Assembly: GCF_000331775.1 (NCBI RefSeq)
Contig: NZ_CAPJ01000089.1
Coordinates: forward strand, 1-34,751
DNA: 34,751 nt
Direction: 5' to 3'
Origin: Xanthomonas translucens pv. translucens DSM 18974
GTDB lineage: Bacteria > Pseudomonadota > Gammaproteobacteria > Xanthomonadales > Xanthomonadaceae
The position numbers and the translations under genes were made by a program. Position 1 is the stretch's first letter; every line of letters starts with the position of its first letter. This document shows positions 18,732-28,640 of the stretch, piece by piece. Under the pieces are notes generated by a model. The model saw only the letters and a list, made by a program, of their open reading frames with translations. It was not told the origin of the DNA and did not search any database.

Positions 18732-20975
18732 ATGAAATCCAAGAATTTGACTATTTCCACGCAGCTCGCCATCGGCTTTGGCGCCGTGGTGCTGGTCATG
18801 CTCGTCGTCGGCGGCATCAGCCTGAGCAGCCAGTCCAAATTGAACAGTGCGGTGGAGATCAACGAACACACCTTCAAGGTGTTGGCGACCGGCCAAGAGA
18901 TGCAGAAGAATGCACTGAATATCGAGACCGGCACGCGCGGCTACCTGCTGTCCGGCGACAAGAAGCATCTGGAGCCCTTCGAGAAAAGTCAGGCCACATT
19001 CGAAAAGGGCTACGCCGACGCCAAGCAGCTGACCGTGGACAATCCCAAGCAACAGGCACGCCTGGTCGCGTTGGACAAGGCCTACCAGCAACTGCTGGCC
19101 GCGGAAAAGTACGCGATCGGCGTGCGCGGTGCGGCCAATGGTGTCGAACAGTCCGTGGCCGTGTTCCACGAGGGACGCGACCGCGTCGCGATGGGCAAGA
19201 TCCGGCAGCTGCTCAGCGATTTCAGCAGTGAGGAGACCAGCCTGCTGGCTACACGCAATGCGGAGCTGGAGACGGTGCGCGCCCGCGGCAAATGGTCGGT
19301 GCTGATAGGCAGCCTGATCGCGGTCCTGGTCGCGATCGGCATGGGCCTGGTGATCCGCCGCCAGCTGGTCAAGCGCATGGGCCAGGCCATCTCGGTCGCC
19401 GATGCCATCGCCTCGGGCAATCTGGACAATGCCATCGACACCCAGTCGCGCGACGAAACCGGGCGCCTGTTGATCAGCATGCACAAGATGCAGACCCAGC
19501 TGCAGTCGGTCCTGGCCGCGCAGAACGAAATGGCCCAGCGCCATGATGCCGGCCAGATCAGCTACCGCATGGATGCCAAGGCATTCCCCGGGCAATACGG
19601 GCGCATGGTCCACGACAGCAACGAGCTGGCAGGTTCGCACATCGCAGTGAAGCTGCGCCTGGCGCAGATCATGGGCCGCTATGCGATCGGCGACTTCAGC
19701 GAGGACATGGACCGCCTGCCGGGCGAAAAGGCCGTGCTGACCGAAACCATGGACACGGTCAAGCAGAACCTGACCGCGATGAACCGCGAGATCGGCCAAC
19801 TCGCCACGGCCGCGGCCGCCGGCGACTTCAGCGTGCGCGGCGACGCCGAGCGCTTCCAGTACGACTTCCGCGCCATGGTCGACAGCCTCAACCAGCTGAT
19901 GGCCACCGCCGACGGCAACCTGGAGTCCTTGTCCACGCTGCTGCAGGCCATTGCCGCCGGCGACCTGACCGCACGCATGCACGGCGAGTTCCAGGGCGTG
20001 TTCGCCACCATGCGCGACGATGCCAACGCCACCTCCGAACAACTGGCGGCCATCGTCGGCCGCATCCAGACCGCTGCGATGAGCATCAACAGCGCGGCCA
20101 GCGAGATCGCCACCGGCAACGACGACCTGTCGCGGCGCACCGAGCAGCAGGCCGCCAGCCTGGAAGAAACCGCCGCCTCGATGGAAGAACTGACCTCCAC
20201 GGTCAAGCAGAATGCCGAGCATGCGCGCCAGGCCAACCAGCTCGCCGTCGGCGCCGCATCGGTCGCCTCGCAGGGTGGCGACGTGGTCGGCCAGGTGGTG
20301 AGCACGATGAGCGGCATCGAAACCTCGTCCAAGAAGATCGCCGACATCATCAGCGTCATCGACGGCATCGCGTTCCAGACCAACATCCTGGCGCTCAACG
20401 CCGCGGTGGAAGCGGCGCGTGCCGGCGAACAGGGCCGCGGCTTCGCCGTGGTCGCCAGCGAGGTGCGCACGCTGGCCCAGCGCTCGGCTGGCGCGGCCAA
20501 GGAAATCAAGAGCCTGATCGACGACTCGGTGAGCCAGGTATCCAACGGCTCGGCGCTGGTGCGCCAGGCCGGCCAGACCATGAGCGAGATCGTCTCCTCG
20601 GTGCAGCGCGTCACCGACATCATGGGCGAGATCTCCGCTGCCTCGCAGGAGCAGTACGCCGGCATCGAGCAGGTCAACCAGACCGTCACCCAGATGGACG
20701 AAGCCACCCAGCAAAACGCCGCCCTGGTCGAGGAAGCCACCGCCGCGGCACGCTCGATGGAAGATCAGGCACGCCAACTCACCGAAACCGTGGCGGTGTT
20801 CAAGATCGACGACGCCCCCACGGGCGCGATCGCGGGCCGGCGCCCGGCGCCCGGCGCACCGGCCGTGGCCGCGGTGGTCAAGGCGCAGGCGGTGGCGACG
20901 ACCCGCGCCGTGCGCAGCGCTCCGCCCAAGCGTGTGGCCAACGCAGGCAGCGACACCAGCTGGCACGAGTTCTGA
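18732..20975 (+). CDS. Methyl-accepting chemotaxis protein G (CHASE3 sensor)
   Basis: A 747-residue receptor, start at 18732 ([17 protein letters not shown]). TM1 is about 10-30. The CHASE3-type domain is about 35-187, with [13 protein letters not shown] at 64-76. TM2 is about 188-208, then HAMP with SGNLDNAID. The linker is of the [14 protein letters not shown] type with [16 protein letters not shown] and [11 protein letters not shown]. The signalling domain is Tsr-like and the C-terminus TSWHEF is a tether. The sensor is clearly paralogous to C (shared SVADAIASG and [20 protein letters not shown] segments), but the ligand-domain middle has diverged. It has its own FliA-type promoter and a strong downstream hairpin, so it is probably monocistronic. 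Confidence 0.93.
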   Translation: MKSKNLTISTQLAIGFGAVVLVMLVVGGISLSSQSKLNSAVEINEHTFKVLATGQEMQKNALNIETGTRGYLLSGDKKHLEPFEKSQATFEKGYADAKQLTVDNPKQQARLVALDKAYQQLLAAEKYAIGVRGAANGVEQSVAVFHEGRDRVAMGKIRQLLSDFSSEETSLLATRNAELETVRARGKWSVLIGSLIAVLVAIGMGLVIRRQLVKRMGQAISVADAIASGNLDNAIDTQSRDETGRLLISMHKMQTQLQSVLAAQNEMAQRHDAGQISYRMDAKAFPGQYGRMVHDSNELAGSHIAVKLRLAQIMGRYAIGDFSEDMDRLPGEKAVLTETMDTVKQNLTAMNREIGQLATAAAAGDFSVRGDAERFQYDFRAMVDSLNQLMATADGNLESLSTLLQAIAAGDLTARMHGEFQGVFATMRDDANATSEQLAAIVGRIQTAAMSINSAASEIATGNDDLSRRTEQQAASLEETAASMEELTSTVKQNAEHARQANQLAVGAASVASQGGDVVGQVVSTMSGIETSSKKIADIISVIDGIAFQTNILALNAAVEAARAGEQGRGFAVVASEVRTLAQRSAGAAKEIKSLIDDSVSQVSNGSALVRQAGQTMSEIVSSVQRVTDIMGEISAASQEQYAGIEQVNQTVTQMDEATQQNAALVEEATAAARSMEDQARQLTETVAVFKIDDAPTGAIAGRRPAPGAPAVAAVVKAQAVATTRAVRSAPPKRVANAGSDTSWHEF

Positions 20976-20981
20976 GCTGGC

Positions 20982-21020
20982 GCCGCGATCGCCGAGCCGA
21001 TCCGGCTTGGCGATCGCGGC
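20982..21020 (+). terminator. Hairpin after MCP G
   Basis: The arms 20982-20998 and 21004-21020 form 17 pairs with a single G-T pair around a 5-base loop, six bases after the stop. No T-run follows. Confidence 0.6.
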
Positions 21021-21227
21021 TGAGGATGGCCGCAGCGTGCTCAGCGCATCCTCCACGCGTATCGAACACGCGAATGCCGGCAGCCACGCTGCCGGCCGTG
21101 CGGGTTGCAGCGTCTGCTGCATCGAGCAAGGCCTTGGTCGTTCGCGATGAACCAAGCACGCCTTGGTGCCGCCATCACGCCCGATCGACAAAGTTGATCG
21201 CCAGCTGACGCGCGCGCTGGCATCGCT

Positions 21228-21254
21228 TCAACAATCCTGCCGACATGCCGTTAC
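21228..21254 (+). promoter_or_regulatory. Sigma-28 (FliA) promoter for MCP H
   Basis: -35 TCAACAAT (21228-21235), 11 bases, -10 GCCGTTAC (21247-21254). The -10 box is identical to that of MCP C. Confidence 0.55.
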
Positions 21255-21433
21255 AGCCTTCACTTACAAACGTATGCGCAGGCTGCCATCGCCATGGGAC
21301 ATCTCCGACCGCGCTGGGCACCTCCTGTCATGCTGCCATTGGTGGCCGTTCCGCAGCGGCAGGCAGCTGATGCCCGACGACTGCAGTCATCGGCTGCCTG
21401 ATCCGTCGTCACCATGATGCTCAGAGATTCTCA

Positions 21434-23941
21434 ATGACACCGTCAATCCAGACCGCCTCCGGCCATTCGCTTCCCTCCACCGGACCGCGCAGGCCGCTGC
21501 GCGCCTGGCACGATCTCGCCATCGCCAGAAAGCTCAGCATCATCGGTATCCTCGCCCTGCTCGGGCTGATGATCCCGGTGTTGCTCTACAGCGACAAGCT
21601 CAACGAAAGCGTCGGCATCAGCCGCAACGAGCTGCGCAGCTATGCGCCGTTGCGCGAGATGCTGTCGCTGCTGGACGCGCTGCAGGCGCAACGCGTCGAA
21701 ACCGGCGCTGCCGTCGCAGAATCGGCGCGGCGCGCGGACAGCATGCTGACCGACCTGCAACGCCGCGTCGCCGCGTTGCCCGGCTTCGAGAACAGCGCCA
21801 AGGCCCTGGCGCGCCTGCGCCAGACGCTGACCGACACGCCCGGCGACAGCGGGGCTGTCGCCGCACGGGCGTCCGCCGCACTGGATGCGATGCGCGACGA
21901 CAGCCAACTGGTCTATACCCCGTATGTGGAGAGCTACCACCTGGTGGTGGCCAGCCTGATCTACGGCCCGGATACCCGCGAGGCGCTGACCCGCCTGGAC
22001 GCGGCCGCCGATCCGTCGCAGGCCGGTGCACAGGCGCCGGTGCTGCACGAGCAGATCGCGCAGATCGCGCGCGACCATGCCCGGCTGCGCAAGGAACTGG
22101 GAAAGGCGATCAGCCTGCTCAAGCAAGCGGATCCGGTGCTGGCCCAGGGCGTCGCCAGCGAGGCAAGCCGCGCCGACCAGGCCCTGCTGCAACTGTCCGC
22201 CGCGCTGGACAGCGGCGCGCCCGATGCCGACCGGCGCTGGAACCGCGCGCTCGACGATTGGGGCCAGGCGCTGCAATCGCTGAGCGCGACCTCGCTGCAA
22301 GCCCTGCAGCGACAGTCGGCATGGCATCTGGCGGACGCACGCAGCGCGATGTGGTGGACGATCGCCGGGCTGAGCCTGCTGACGCTGCTGATCGTGGCCT
22401 TGTGCGTCCACACCCTGTCGGCACTGACCCGTAACGTGCGCCGTGCCGCCGACGTCGCCGCGCAGATTGCGCAGGGTCGCCTGGACACGGCAATCGCGGT
22501 GTCAAGCCGCGACGAAAGCGGCCAGTTGCTGGACAACATGCAACAGATGCAGCTGCAGCTGCAGCGCGTGCTGACGGCGCAGGTCGAGATGGCGCAGCGC
22601 CACGATGCCGGCCAGATCAGCTACCGCATGGACGAGAGCGCTTTCCCCGGCGACTACGGACGCATGGTCCGCGACAGCAATGCGTTGGCCGCGGCGCAGA
22701 TCGCGGTGACCCTGCGCCTGGCACAGATCATGGACCGCTATGCGATCGGCGACCTCAGCGAGGACATGGACCGTCTGCCCGGCGAGAAGGCCGCACTGAC
22801 CGCGACCATGGATACGGTCAAACAGAACCTGACCGCGATGAACCGCCAGATCGGCCAACTCGCCACGGCCGCAGCGGCCGGCGACTTCAGCGTGCGCGGT
22901 GATGCGCAGCGCTTCCAGTACGACTTTCGCGCCATGGTCGACAGCCTCAACCTGCTGATGGCCACCGCTGACGGTAACCTGCAATCCTTGTCCACGCTGC
23001 TGCAGGCCATCGCCGCCGGCGATCTGACCGCGCGCATGCATGGCGACTTCAACGGCGTGTTCGCCAGCATGCGCGACAATGCCAACGCCACCGCCGAGCA
23101 GTTGGCCGGCATCGTCGGCCGCATCCAGACAGCTGCGCTGAGCATCAACAGCGCGGCCATCGAGATCGCTACCGGCAACGACGACCTGTCGCGGCGCACC
23201 GAGCAGCAGGCCGCCAGCCTGGAAGAAACCGCCGCCTCGATGGAAGAACTGACCTCCACCGTGAAGCAGAACGCCGAGCACGCGCGCCAGGCCAACCAGC
23301 TCGCCGCCGGTGCGGCCGCTGTCGCCTCGCAGGGCGGCGACGTGGTCGGCAAGGTGGTCAGCACGATGAGCGGCATCGAAACCTCGTCCAAGAAGATCGC
23401 CGACATCATCAGCGTCATCGACGGCATCGCCTTCCAGACCAACATCCTGGCGCTCAACGCCGCAGTGGAAGCGGCGCGTGCCGGCGAACAGGGCCGCGGC
23501 TTCGCCGTGGTCGCCAGCGAGGTGCGTACGCTGGCCCAGCGCTCGGCCGGTGCGGCCAAGGAGATCAAGAGCCTGATCGACGACTCGGTGAGCCAGGTGT
23601 CCAACGGCTCGGCGCTGGTGCGCCAGGCCGGCCAGACCATGACCGAGATCGTCTCCTCAGTGCAGCGCGTCACCGACATCATGGGCGAAATCGCCGCCGC
23701 GTCGCAGGAACAATCGGCCGGCATCGAGCAGGTCAATCAGACCGTCACCCAGATGGACGAAGCCACCCAGCAGAACGCCGCACTGGTCGAGGAAGCCACC
23801 GCCGCGGCACGCGCGATGGAGGATCAGGCCGGCCAACTCACCGAGACCGTCGCCCTGTTCAAGATCGAGGCGGCCCATGCCACGCCATCGTCGCGGTCCC
23901 GCCCTGCGGCGGCAGGCATGCAACGGCGAGCAAGCCGCTAG
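21434..23941 (+). CDS. Methyl-accepting chemotaxis protein H (long helical sensor, no tether)
   Basis: An 835-residue receptor starting at 21434; only a weak AGAG lies upstream. A cytoplasmic N-terminal extension (about 1-30) precedes TM1 (33-52). The periplasmic region (53-305) is about 250 residues, all helical by composition, with [22 protein letters not shown] (66-87), and is much longer than the four-helix sensors nearby. TM2 is about 306-327, then HAMP. The linker is the [14 protein letters not shown] type with [16 protein letters not shown] and [11 protein letters not shown]. The signalling domain is Tsr-like. It ends MQRRASR without xWxxF. The sensor could be a bimodular helical or nitrate/nitrite-sensor-like domain, but I cannot assign it. 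A hairpin follows at 24004-24038. Confidence 0.92.
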   Translation: MTPSIQTASGHSLPSTGPRRPLRAWHDLAIARKLSIIGILALLGLMIPVLLYSDKLNESVGISRNELRSYAPLREMLSLLDALQAQRVETGAAVAESARRADSMLTDLQRRVAALPGFENSAKALARLRQTLTDTPGDSGAVAARASAALDAMRDDSQLVYTPYVESYHLVVASLIYGPDTREALTRLDAAADPSQAGAQAPVLHEQIAQIARDHARLRKELGKAISLLKQADPVLAQGVASEASRADQALLQLSAALDSGAPDADRRWNRALDDWGQALQSLSATSLQALQRQSAWHLADARSAMWWTIAGLSLLTLLIVALCVHTLSALTRNVRRAADVAAQIAQGRLDTAIAVSSRDESGQLLDNMQQMQLQLQRVLTAQVEMAQRHDAGQISYRMDESAFPGDYGRMVRDSNALAAAQIAVTLRLAQIMDRYAIGDLSEDMDRLPGEKAALTATMDTVKQNLTAMNRQIGQLATAAAAGDFSVRGDAQRFQYDFRAMVDSLNLLMATADGNLQSLSTLLQAIAAGDLTARMHGDFNGVFASMRDNANATAEQLAGIVGRIQTAALSINSAAIEIATGNDDLSRRTEQQAASLEETAASMEELTSTVKQNAEHARQANQLAAGAAAVASQGGDVVGKVVSTMSGIETSSKKIADIISVIDGIAFQTNILALNAAVEAARAGEQGRGFAVVASEVRTLAQRSAGAAKEIKSLIDDSVSQVSNGSALVRQAGQTMTEIVSSVQRVTDIMGEIAAASQEQSAGIEQVNQTVTQMDEATQQNAALVEEATAAARAMEDQAGQLTETVALFKIEAAHATPSSRSRPAAAGMQRRASR

Positions 23942-24003
23942 CGGCGATCCAACGCAAGCCGCAGCGATACGCCTGCTGGCGGCGCCATGCCCATGAGCCG
24001 ACC

Positions 24004-24038
24004 AGCATTGGCCGCGGCGCGCTTCTGCGGCCAATGCT
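24004..24038 (+). terminator. Hairpin after MCP H
   Basis: Perfect 12-bp arms AGCATTGGCCGC (24004-24015) and GCGGCCAATGCT (24027-24038) around an 11-base loop. No T-run follows. Confidence 0.6.
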
Positions 24039-24131
24039 GTGTGCGTCGTCACCCGGGCGACGGCGGGCCGGCTGCGAAGGCATGGCGCAAGCGCCCTGCC
24101 CGCTGTTTTCGGCATCCGATCGGCAATCTTC

Positions 24132-24158
24132 TAAAGCCAGCCCGTTTCCCGTCGATAA
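24132..24158 (+). promoter_or_regulatory. Sigma-28 (FliA) promoter for Cys-rich protein and MCP I
   Basis: -35 TAAAGCCA (24132-24139), 11 bases, -10 GTCGATAA (24151-24158). Transcription from about 24165 would give a short leader to the start at 24204 and read on into MCP I. Confidence 0.72.
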
Positions 24159-24203
24159 CATGGAAAGCCGGTGATTGTCGGCGCAGCGCCCATCGGGGAG
24201 CCC

Positions 24204-24683
24204 ATGCACGATGCCACCATCGCCCAGACGGATCATCCGCGACGGTCCTCGCCGTTGCCGGTCGGCATGCTGTTGCTCGCCGTGTGGGCTAGCTGGTCGG
24301 CCGCCAGCCTGCTCTTGCTTGCCAAGCCGCCGGCCAGCGCCGACGCCATCCGCCGGCAATTGCAGGCCTTCGCCTCCACCACAGCCCCGCGCGGGCAGGC
24401 GGTGGCGTTCCAGTTGCGCGCGGCCGGATGCGATTGCGACCCTGGCGCTCCGGCGTCGACGCCGCCGGGCCTGCGCAGCGTCGATCTGCGCCAGCGGCCG
24501 GCGCCGGCGTCACTGCCCTACGCGCTGGTCGTGTTCGATGCCGGCGATCGCCTGGTCTATGCCGGACCTACGCAGATCGAAGGCTGCGGCAAGGCGATTG
24601 CCGCCGCAACGCTGATCCCGCGCCTGCTCGCGGCCGGCAATGCCTCGCCACTGATCCTTCCCACTCACTGTGCCTGCCGATAA
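24204..24683 (+). CDS. Small Cys-rich membrane-anchored protein, possibly DUF6436-like
   Basis: A 159-residue protein. The start at 24204 has GGGGAG just upstream, and an in-frame ATG at 24171 lies too close to the predicted transcription start. One membrane span (about 21-40) is followed by a periplasmic or cytoplasmic domain with five cysteines: C76 and C78 (GCDCD), C128 (EGCGK), and C156 and C158 (THCACR at the very end). ALVVFDAGDRLVYAGPTQ (107-124) looks like the central strands of a thioredoxin-type fold, and the overall pattern resembles what I remember of the DUF6436 family. That name is a recollection, not a search result. It ends 12 bases before MCP I, whose ribosome-binding site overlaps this stop, so the two are co-transcribed. 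A redox or metal role coupled to MCP I is inference. Confidence 0.72.
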   Translation: MHDATIAQTDHPRRSSPLPVGMLLLAVWASWSAASLLLLAKPPASADAIRRQLQAFASTTAPRGQAVAFQLRAAGCDCDPGAPASTPPGLRSVDLRQRPAPASLPYALVVFDAGDRLVYAGPTQIEGCGKAIAAATLIPRLLAAGNASPLILPTHCACR

Positions 24684-24695
24684 GGAACCACCTGC

Positions 24696-26903
24696 ATGAG
24701 CGCATCGAACACCCACCGCAGCTTCCTGGTCGGCAACGAACGCTACGTCTACCTGCAGAAACTGGCGGCGGCTGCCGACCGGCTGTTCCTGGCGGTGGCC
24801 GCGTTCGTCGGCCTGATCGGCCTGGCCATCGCCTGGCGCCAGGGCGTGTGGACGCCGTGGCTGGCGGTGACCTTGCCGACCCTGGTGGTTATCGCGCTGC
24901 AGGTGCAGCTGTATCCAGGCACGCTGCTGAGCCGCTGCACCATGGCGCTGGGCTTGATGGTGCTGGCCGCCGTGCTGATCCAGCAGGCCGGCGGCATGAC
25001 CGAAATTCACTTCGGCGTGATCGTGCTGATCGCCTTGTTGCTGTACTACCGCGACTGGCGGCCGATCCTGGTCGCCTCCGCGGCCATCGCTGTGCATCAC
25101 CTCCTGTTCTTCTGGCTGCAGCATCGCGGCCTGCCGCTGCGCGCGTTCGCTGCCGACGCGGGGATCGGCATCCTGGCCATGCACGCCGGCTATGTAGTGG
25201 TCGAGGCCGGCATCCTGATGGCGATGGCCGTGCAGATGCGCAAGCAACTGCTGAACGTGGGCCATGAACCGCGCGAGCTGGCGGTGCTGGCGCGCGCCAT
25301 CGCCCGCCAGCAACCGCTGCCCGCCTCGATCCGCGGCCTGACCCTGCCTGAAGGCTCGATCGCGCATACCCTGGTGGTGGCCAGCGAGCAATTGCTGAGC
25401 AGCCACGCACAGGAAGCGCAGGCGCAGCACGAGAACCTGCGCATCCGCACCGCCTTGGAGAACGTCACCGCCAACGTGATGATCGCCGACGCGGAGCGCA
25501 ACATCGTCTACGTCAACAAGCCGCTGGCGCGCATGCTGTCGGCCGCGCAGGACGACCTGCGCCGCGAGCTGCCCGGCTTCGATGCGAACCACCTGCTAGG
25601 ACGCAACATCGATGTGTTCCACAAGCGCCCCGAGCACCAGGCCAAGCTGCTGGCCGCGCTACAGCACACGCACACTGCGCAGATCCGGGTAGGCGGACGC
25701 ACCATGCGCCTGATCATCAATCCGGTTATCGGCGATGCGTCCGAGCGCCAGGGCTTCGTCGTGGAGTGGGCCGATCGTACCGACGAGATCCAGGTCGAAG
25801 AGGAAGTGACCCAGATCGTGCGCGCGGCCGCCGCTGGCGACCTCGACAGCCGCATCGGCCTGGACGGCAAGCAGGGCTTCTTCCTGCTGCTGGCGCAGCA
25901 GCTCAACACCTTGCTGGACAACAACGCCGACGGCCTGGCGCGCATTTCCCGGCTGCTGTCGGCGTTGTCGCAGGGCGACCTCACCGCGCGCATGGACGGT
26001 GATCTGCATGGCGTGTTCGCGCGTATTCGCGACGACGCCAACGCCACCGCGCTGCAACTGGCGACGATCGTGCGCCAGATCCAGGGCGCATCGGATTCGA
26101 TCAACAGCTCGGCCGGCGAGATCGCCACCGGCAACGACGACCTGTCGCGGCGCACCGAGCAGCAGGCGGCGAGCCTGGAGCAGACCGCCGCTTCGCTGGA
26201 AGAGCTGACCTCCACGGTCAAGCAGAACGCCGAGCACGCGCGCCAGGCCAATCAACTCGCCGTCGGCGCCGCCGCGGTCGCCACCCAGGGCGGCGAGGTG
26301 GTCGGCCAGGTGGTGAGCACGATGAGCGGCATCGAAACCTCGTCCAGGAAGATCGCCGACATCATCAGCGTCATCGACGGCATCGCCTTCCAGACCAATA
26401 TCCTGGCCTTGAACGCCGCGGTGGAAGCCGCACGCGCCGGCGAACAGGGCCGCGGCTTCGCCGTGGTCGCCAGCGAGGTGCGCACCCTCGCCCAGCGCTC
26501 GGCCAATGCCGCCAAGGAGATCAAGAGCCTGATCGACGATTCGGTCGGCCGCGTCGCCGAAGGCTCGGCGCTGGTCGACCGCGCCGGCCGCACCATGCAG
26601 GAGATCGTGGCCTCGGTGCAGCGCGTGACCGACATCATGGGCGAGATCTCCACCGCCTCGCAGGAGCAGTCGGCCGGCATCGAGCAGGTCAACCGCACAG
26701 TCACCCAGATGGACGAGGCGACCCAGCAGAATGCCACGTTGGTCGAGCAGGCCACCGCCAGCGCGCGCTCGATGGAAAGCCAGGCTGCCGAGCTGGCGCG
26801 GGCGGTGGCCTCGTTCACGCTGGTGCAGCGTGCGCCGGCCGGCGCCGCGGGCAACGTCGGCATCTTGCATGCAGGCTACAAAAAAGCCGAACACGGCCGA
26901 TAG
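24696..26903 (+). CDS. Methyl-accepting chemotaxis protein I (polytopic membrane sensor plus PAS, no tether)
   Basis: A 735-residue receptor, start at 24696 with AAGGA upstream. Instead of two spans and a periplasmic sensor it has about six hydrophobic segments (roughly 30-47, 54-71, 83-97, 105-117, 122-140, 155-180). Histidines occur in or near them: H105 (TEIHFG), H134 and H135 ([10 protein letters not shown]), H143 and H163. YYRDWRP (117-123) links two spans. A PAS domain spans about 247-362 ([38 protein letters not shown]), followed by GDLDSRIG and [11 protein letters not shown] linker units and a Tsr-like domain. The first methylation helix reads [13 protein letters not shown]. The C-terminus GYKKAEHGR has no tether. 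Intramembrane histidines suggest metal or haem binding, or a respiratory-state sensor; this is inference. Confidence 0.92.
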   Translation: MSASNTHRSFLVGNERYVYLQKLAAAADRLFLAVAAFVGLIGLAIAWRQGVWTPWLAVTLPTLVVIALQVQLYPGTLLSRCTMALGLMVLAAVLIQQAGGMTEIHFGVIVLIALLLYYRDWRPILVASAAIAVHHLLFFWLQHRGLPLRAFAADAGIGILAMHAGYVVVEAGILMAMAVQMRKQLLNVGHEPRELAVLARAIARQQPLPASIRGLTLPEGSIAHTLVVASEQLLSSHAQEAQAQHENLRIRTALENVTANVMIADAERNIVYVNKPLARMLSAAQDDLRRELPGFDANHLLGRNIDVFHKRPEHQAKLLAALQHTHTAQIRVGGRTMRLIINPVIGDASERQGFVVEWADRTDEIQVEEEVTQIVRAAAAGDLDSRIGLDGKQGFFLLLAQQLNTLLDNNADGLARISRLLSALSQGDLTARMDGDLHGVFARIRDDANATALQLATIVRQIQGASDSINSSAGEIATGNDDLSRRTEQQAASLEQTAASLEELTSTVKQNAEHARQANQLAVGAAAVATQGGEVVGQVVSTMSGIETSSRKIADIISVIDGIAFQTNILALNAAVEAARAGEQGRGFAVVASEVRTLAQRSANAAKEIKSLIDDSVGRVAEGSALVDRAGRTMQEIVASVQRVTDIMGEISTASQEQSAGIEQVNRTVTQMDEATQQNATLVEQATASARSMESQAAELARAVASFTLVQRAPAGAAGNVGILHAGYKKAEHGR
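26877..26903 (+). promoter_or_regulatory. Sigma-28 (FliA) promoter for ycgR, inside the 3' end of MCP I
   Basis: -35 TACAAAAA (26877-26884), 11 bases, -10 GCCGATAG (26896-26903). The -10 box includes the TAG stop codon of MCP I. The ycgR start is about 60 bases downstream. Confidence 0.62.
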
Positions 26904-26962
26904 CATCGTGGGACGGGCGCAATACGCCGCCCCGCCCAATCCATCATCCCTGTTGCCCACCC

Positions 26963-27745
26963 ATGGCCGAAGGCACCAACAGCGACTCCCCGGAACCGTC
27001 TGCGCACGAGGCGACGGAACAGGATGACCGCTTCCTGCTGACCAACCCGCGCGAGATCCGGCAACTGCTGCGGTCGCTGATCAATCAGCGCTCGCAGATC
27101 AGCGCGCATGTGGGTGGCCGCGACCAGTCGTTCTCGACCGCGCTGCTGGAGCTGGACGATAACAGCGTGCTGCTGGACCTGAGTGTCAACGAAGCCAGCA
27201 ACCACTCCGCGGAGCAGGCGGAGTACCTGTTGTGCTTCGCGCAGGTGGACAAGGTGCGGCTGCGTTTCCGCATCGTCGGCCTGGAACGGGTCGCGCACGG
27301 CGACGCGCCTGGCTTCCGTGCCCCGCTGCCGGATTCGCTGTACTACCTGCAGCGCCGCGAGCACTTCCGGTTGGAGACGCCGATCACGGAATCGCCGATG
27401 TGCCTGCTGCGGCTGGACGATGCCAGCCCGCCCACCGAACTGGTGCTGCGGGTCATCGACATCAGCGGCGGCGGCCTGGCGGTGGTGCTGGTGCCCGGCC
27501 AGCCGCTGCCGGAGGAACGGCAAAGCTACCCGCGCTGCGTCTTGCAGTTGCCCGACGCCGACGCCATCGGGCTGACCCTGCAGGTCTGCAACATAGATCC
27601 GCAAAAGCTGGCCAACGGCCAGGACACGCTGCGCGTCGGGCTGCGCTTCGCCGACCTGCCACGCGGCGCCGACGCGGCGATCCAGCGCTACATCTTCCGC
27701 ATCGAGCGCCAGCGCAGCGCGCGCAAGAGCGGCGTGCTGTCGTGA
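26963..27745 (+). CDS. ycgR: YcgR-type flagellar brake protein, c-di-GMP-binding PilZ domain
   Basis: A 260-residue cytoplasmic protein. The N-terminal YcgR domain covers about 22-125. The PilZ domain (about 127-248) has the c-di-GMP-binding RxxxR motif at R132-R136 (QRREHFR) and DISGGG at 166-171. In enterics YcgR loaded with c-di-GMP binds the flagellar stator and rotor, slowing the motor and biasing rotation. The start at 26963 lacks an obvious Shine-Dalgarno but keeps the whole N-terminal domain, and no better start is seen. A FliA-type promoter overlaps the end of MCP I, so the brake would be made together with the receptors. Palindromic repeats lie downstream, before cheW. Confidence 0.9.
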   Translation: MAEGTNSDSPEPSAHEATEQDDRFLLTNPREIRQLLRSLINQRSQISAHVGGRDQSFSTALLELDDNSVLLDLSVNEASNHSAEQAEYLLCFAQVDKVRLRFRIVGLERVAHGDAPGFRAPLPDSLYYLQRREHFRLETPITESPMCLLRLDDASPPTELVLRVIDISGGGLAVVLVPGQPLPEERQSYPRCVLQLPDADAIGLTLQVCNIDPQKLANGQDTLRVGLRFADLPRGADAAIQRYIFRIERQRSARKSGVLS

Positions 27746-27793
27746 ACAGCGCCTCGAGCGCCCACGGCGACCCCTGTAGGAGCATGTTTTTTG

Positions 27794-27819
27794 TGGGAGG
27801 GACTTCAGTCCCGACGCAT
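27794..27819 (+). repeat. Short palindromic repeat (GGGACTTCAGTCCC type)
   Basis: A GTGGGAGGGACTTCAGTCCC unit with GGGACT / AGTCCC arms (27801-27814), resembling REP-like units scattered through Xanthomonas-group genomes. A 'CTGTAGGAGCATG' half-unit precedes it at about 27774. Confidence 0.65.
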
Positions 27820-27842
27820 GACACCGCGACTTCCGCGCGCCG

Positions 27843-27915
27843 CTGTAGGAGCGGCTTCAGCCGCGACCGGGCGTTACCAGGAAAGCCCCGGTCGCGGCTG
27901 AAGCCGCCCCTACAG
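27843..27915. repeat. REP-type inverted repeat pair
   Basis: The left arm 27843-27871 and right arm 27887-27915 are 29-base inverted copies with a single mismatch, separated by 15 bases. Each contains the GTAGGAGCGGCTTCAGCC core in one orientation or the other. This is the typical extragenic palindrome of Xanthomonadaceae and pseudomonads. As RNA it would form a very stable stem between ycgR and cheW. Confidence 0.85.
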
Positions 27916-27969
27916 CACACGCCATCCTTATCGAATGCACCAGGCCGGTCCGGACGCTGACAGGACCGC

Positions 27970-27996
27970 TAAAGTTCCGCCCCACCCCGCCGATCT
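27970..27996 (+). promoter_or_regulatory. Sigma-28 (FliA) promoter for cheW
   Basis: -35 TAAAGTTC (27970-27977), 11 bases, -10 GCCGATCT (27989-27996). A near-consensus site, about 67 bases before the cheW start. Confidence 0.82.
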
Positions 27997-28063
27997 AGTG
28001 CAAGAGCCGCATTTCCCGCTTCCCGCCATCCCTGCGCAATTCCGTGCGCACCAGGAGCACACG

Positions 28064-28555
28064 ATGAACGACAAGAACACCTCTGCCTCCGGTGCCACCG
28101 GCGGCGAATTCCTCAGCTTCACCCTCGGCGAAGAACACTACGGCGTCGACATCCTGAAAGTGCAGGAGATCCGTGGCTACGATTCGGTCACCCGGGTCCC
28201 GGACGCCCCGGAATACATCAAGGGCGTGATCAACCTGCGCGGCACCATCGTGCCGGTGATCGACCTGCGCCTGAAGCTGCGCCTCAAGGAAGCGCGCTAC
28301 GACGCCTTCACCGTGATGATCGTGCTCAACGTCGAGGACCGCGTGGTCGGCATCGTCGTGGACAGCGTCTCCGACGTGATCCCATTGAACGAGGAGCAGA
28401 TCCGGCCGACGCCCGAATTCGGCGCCGCGGTGGATACCCGCTTCATCTCCGGCATCGGCACCCAGGACGACAAGATGCTGATCCTGCTGGACATCGAGAC
28501 CCTGCTCGACAGCGCCGACCTGAGCCAGCACGCGCACGTCGACGAAGCCGCCTGA
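28064..28555 (+). CDS. cheW: Chemotaxis coupling protein CheW
   Basis: A 163-residue cytoplasmic adaptor. The start at 28064 has AGGAG 7 bases upstream; an in-frame extension to 27935 overlaps the promoter and is rejected. The CheW/SH3-like fold covers about 14-150: FLSFTLGEEHYGVDILKVQEI, then VPDAPEYIKGVINLRGTIVPVIDLR, the segment in which the receptor- and CheA-binding surface lies in the family. CheW links receptor tips to the CheA P5 domain in signalling arrays. It has its own FliA-type promoter and a strong terminator, so it is a single-gene unit inside the receptor island. Full length for the family; nothing unusual. Confidence 0.97.
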   Translation: MNDKNTSASGATGGEFLSFTLGEEHYGVDILKVQEIRGYDSVTRVPDAPEYIKGVINLRGTIVPVIDLRLKLRLKEARYDAFTVMIVLNVEDRVVGIVVDSVSDVIPLNEEQIRPTPEFGAAVDTRFISGIGTQDDKMLILLDIETLLDSADLSQHAHVDEAA

Positions 28556-28600
28556 GCGGCCTGAGCCGCGGCCGCACCGCGGTTGCGCCCGCAATTCCCG

Positions 28601-28626
28601 ACCCGCCGTCCATCGGCGGGTTTTTT
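28601..28626 (+). terminator. Intrinsic terminator after cheW
   Basis: CCCGCCG (28602-28608) and CGGCGGG (28614-28620) with a 5-base loop, followed by TTTTTTC. A classic rho-independent terminator. Confidence 0.92.
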
Positions 28627-28640
28627 CTTTCCGAAATGCG

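Larger units (their letters stand above)
20976..21433. other. Intergenic region MCP G to MCP H; no gene seen
   Basis: This 458-base gap contains a 17-bp hairpin (20982-21020), a perfect 9-bp hairpin with GCCGGCAGC arms (21076-21096), and a FliA-type promoter (21228-21254). No coding sequence is recognised. Confidence 0.6.
27746..28063. other. Intergenic region ycgR to cheW with palindromic repeats and promoter
   Basis: This 318-base gap holds two repeat elements (27794-27819 and 27843-27915) and then the cheW FliA-type promoter (27970-27996). No coding sequence is supported; frames crossing it are interrupted or are the cheW extension. Confidence 0.7.

Noticed and set aside
24428..25267. Open frame overlapping the Cys-rich gene and MCP I
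   Set aside because: It lies out of frame with both well-supported genes and is Arg/Ala-rich as expected of a shadow.
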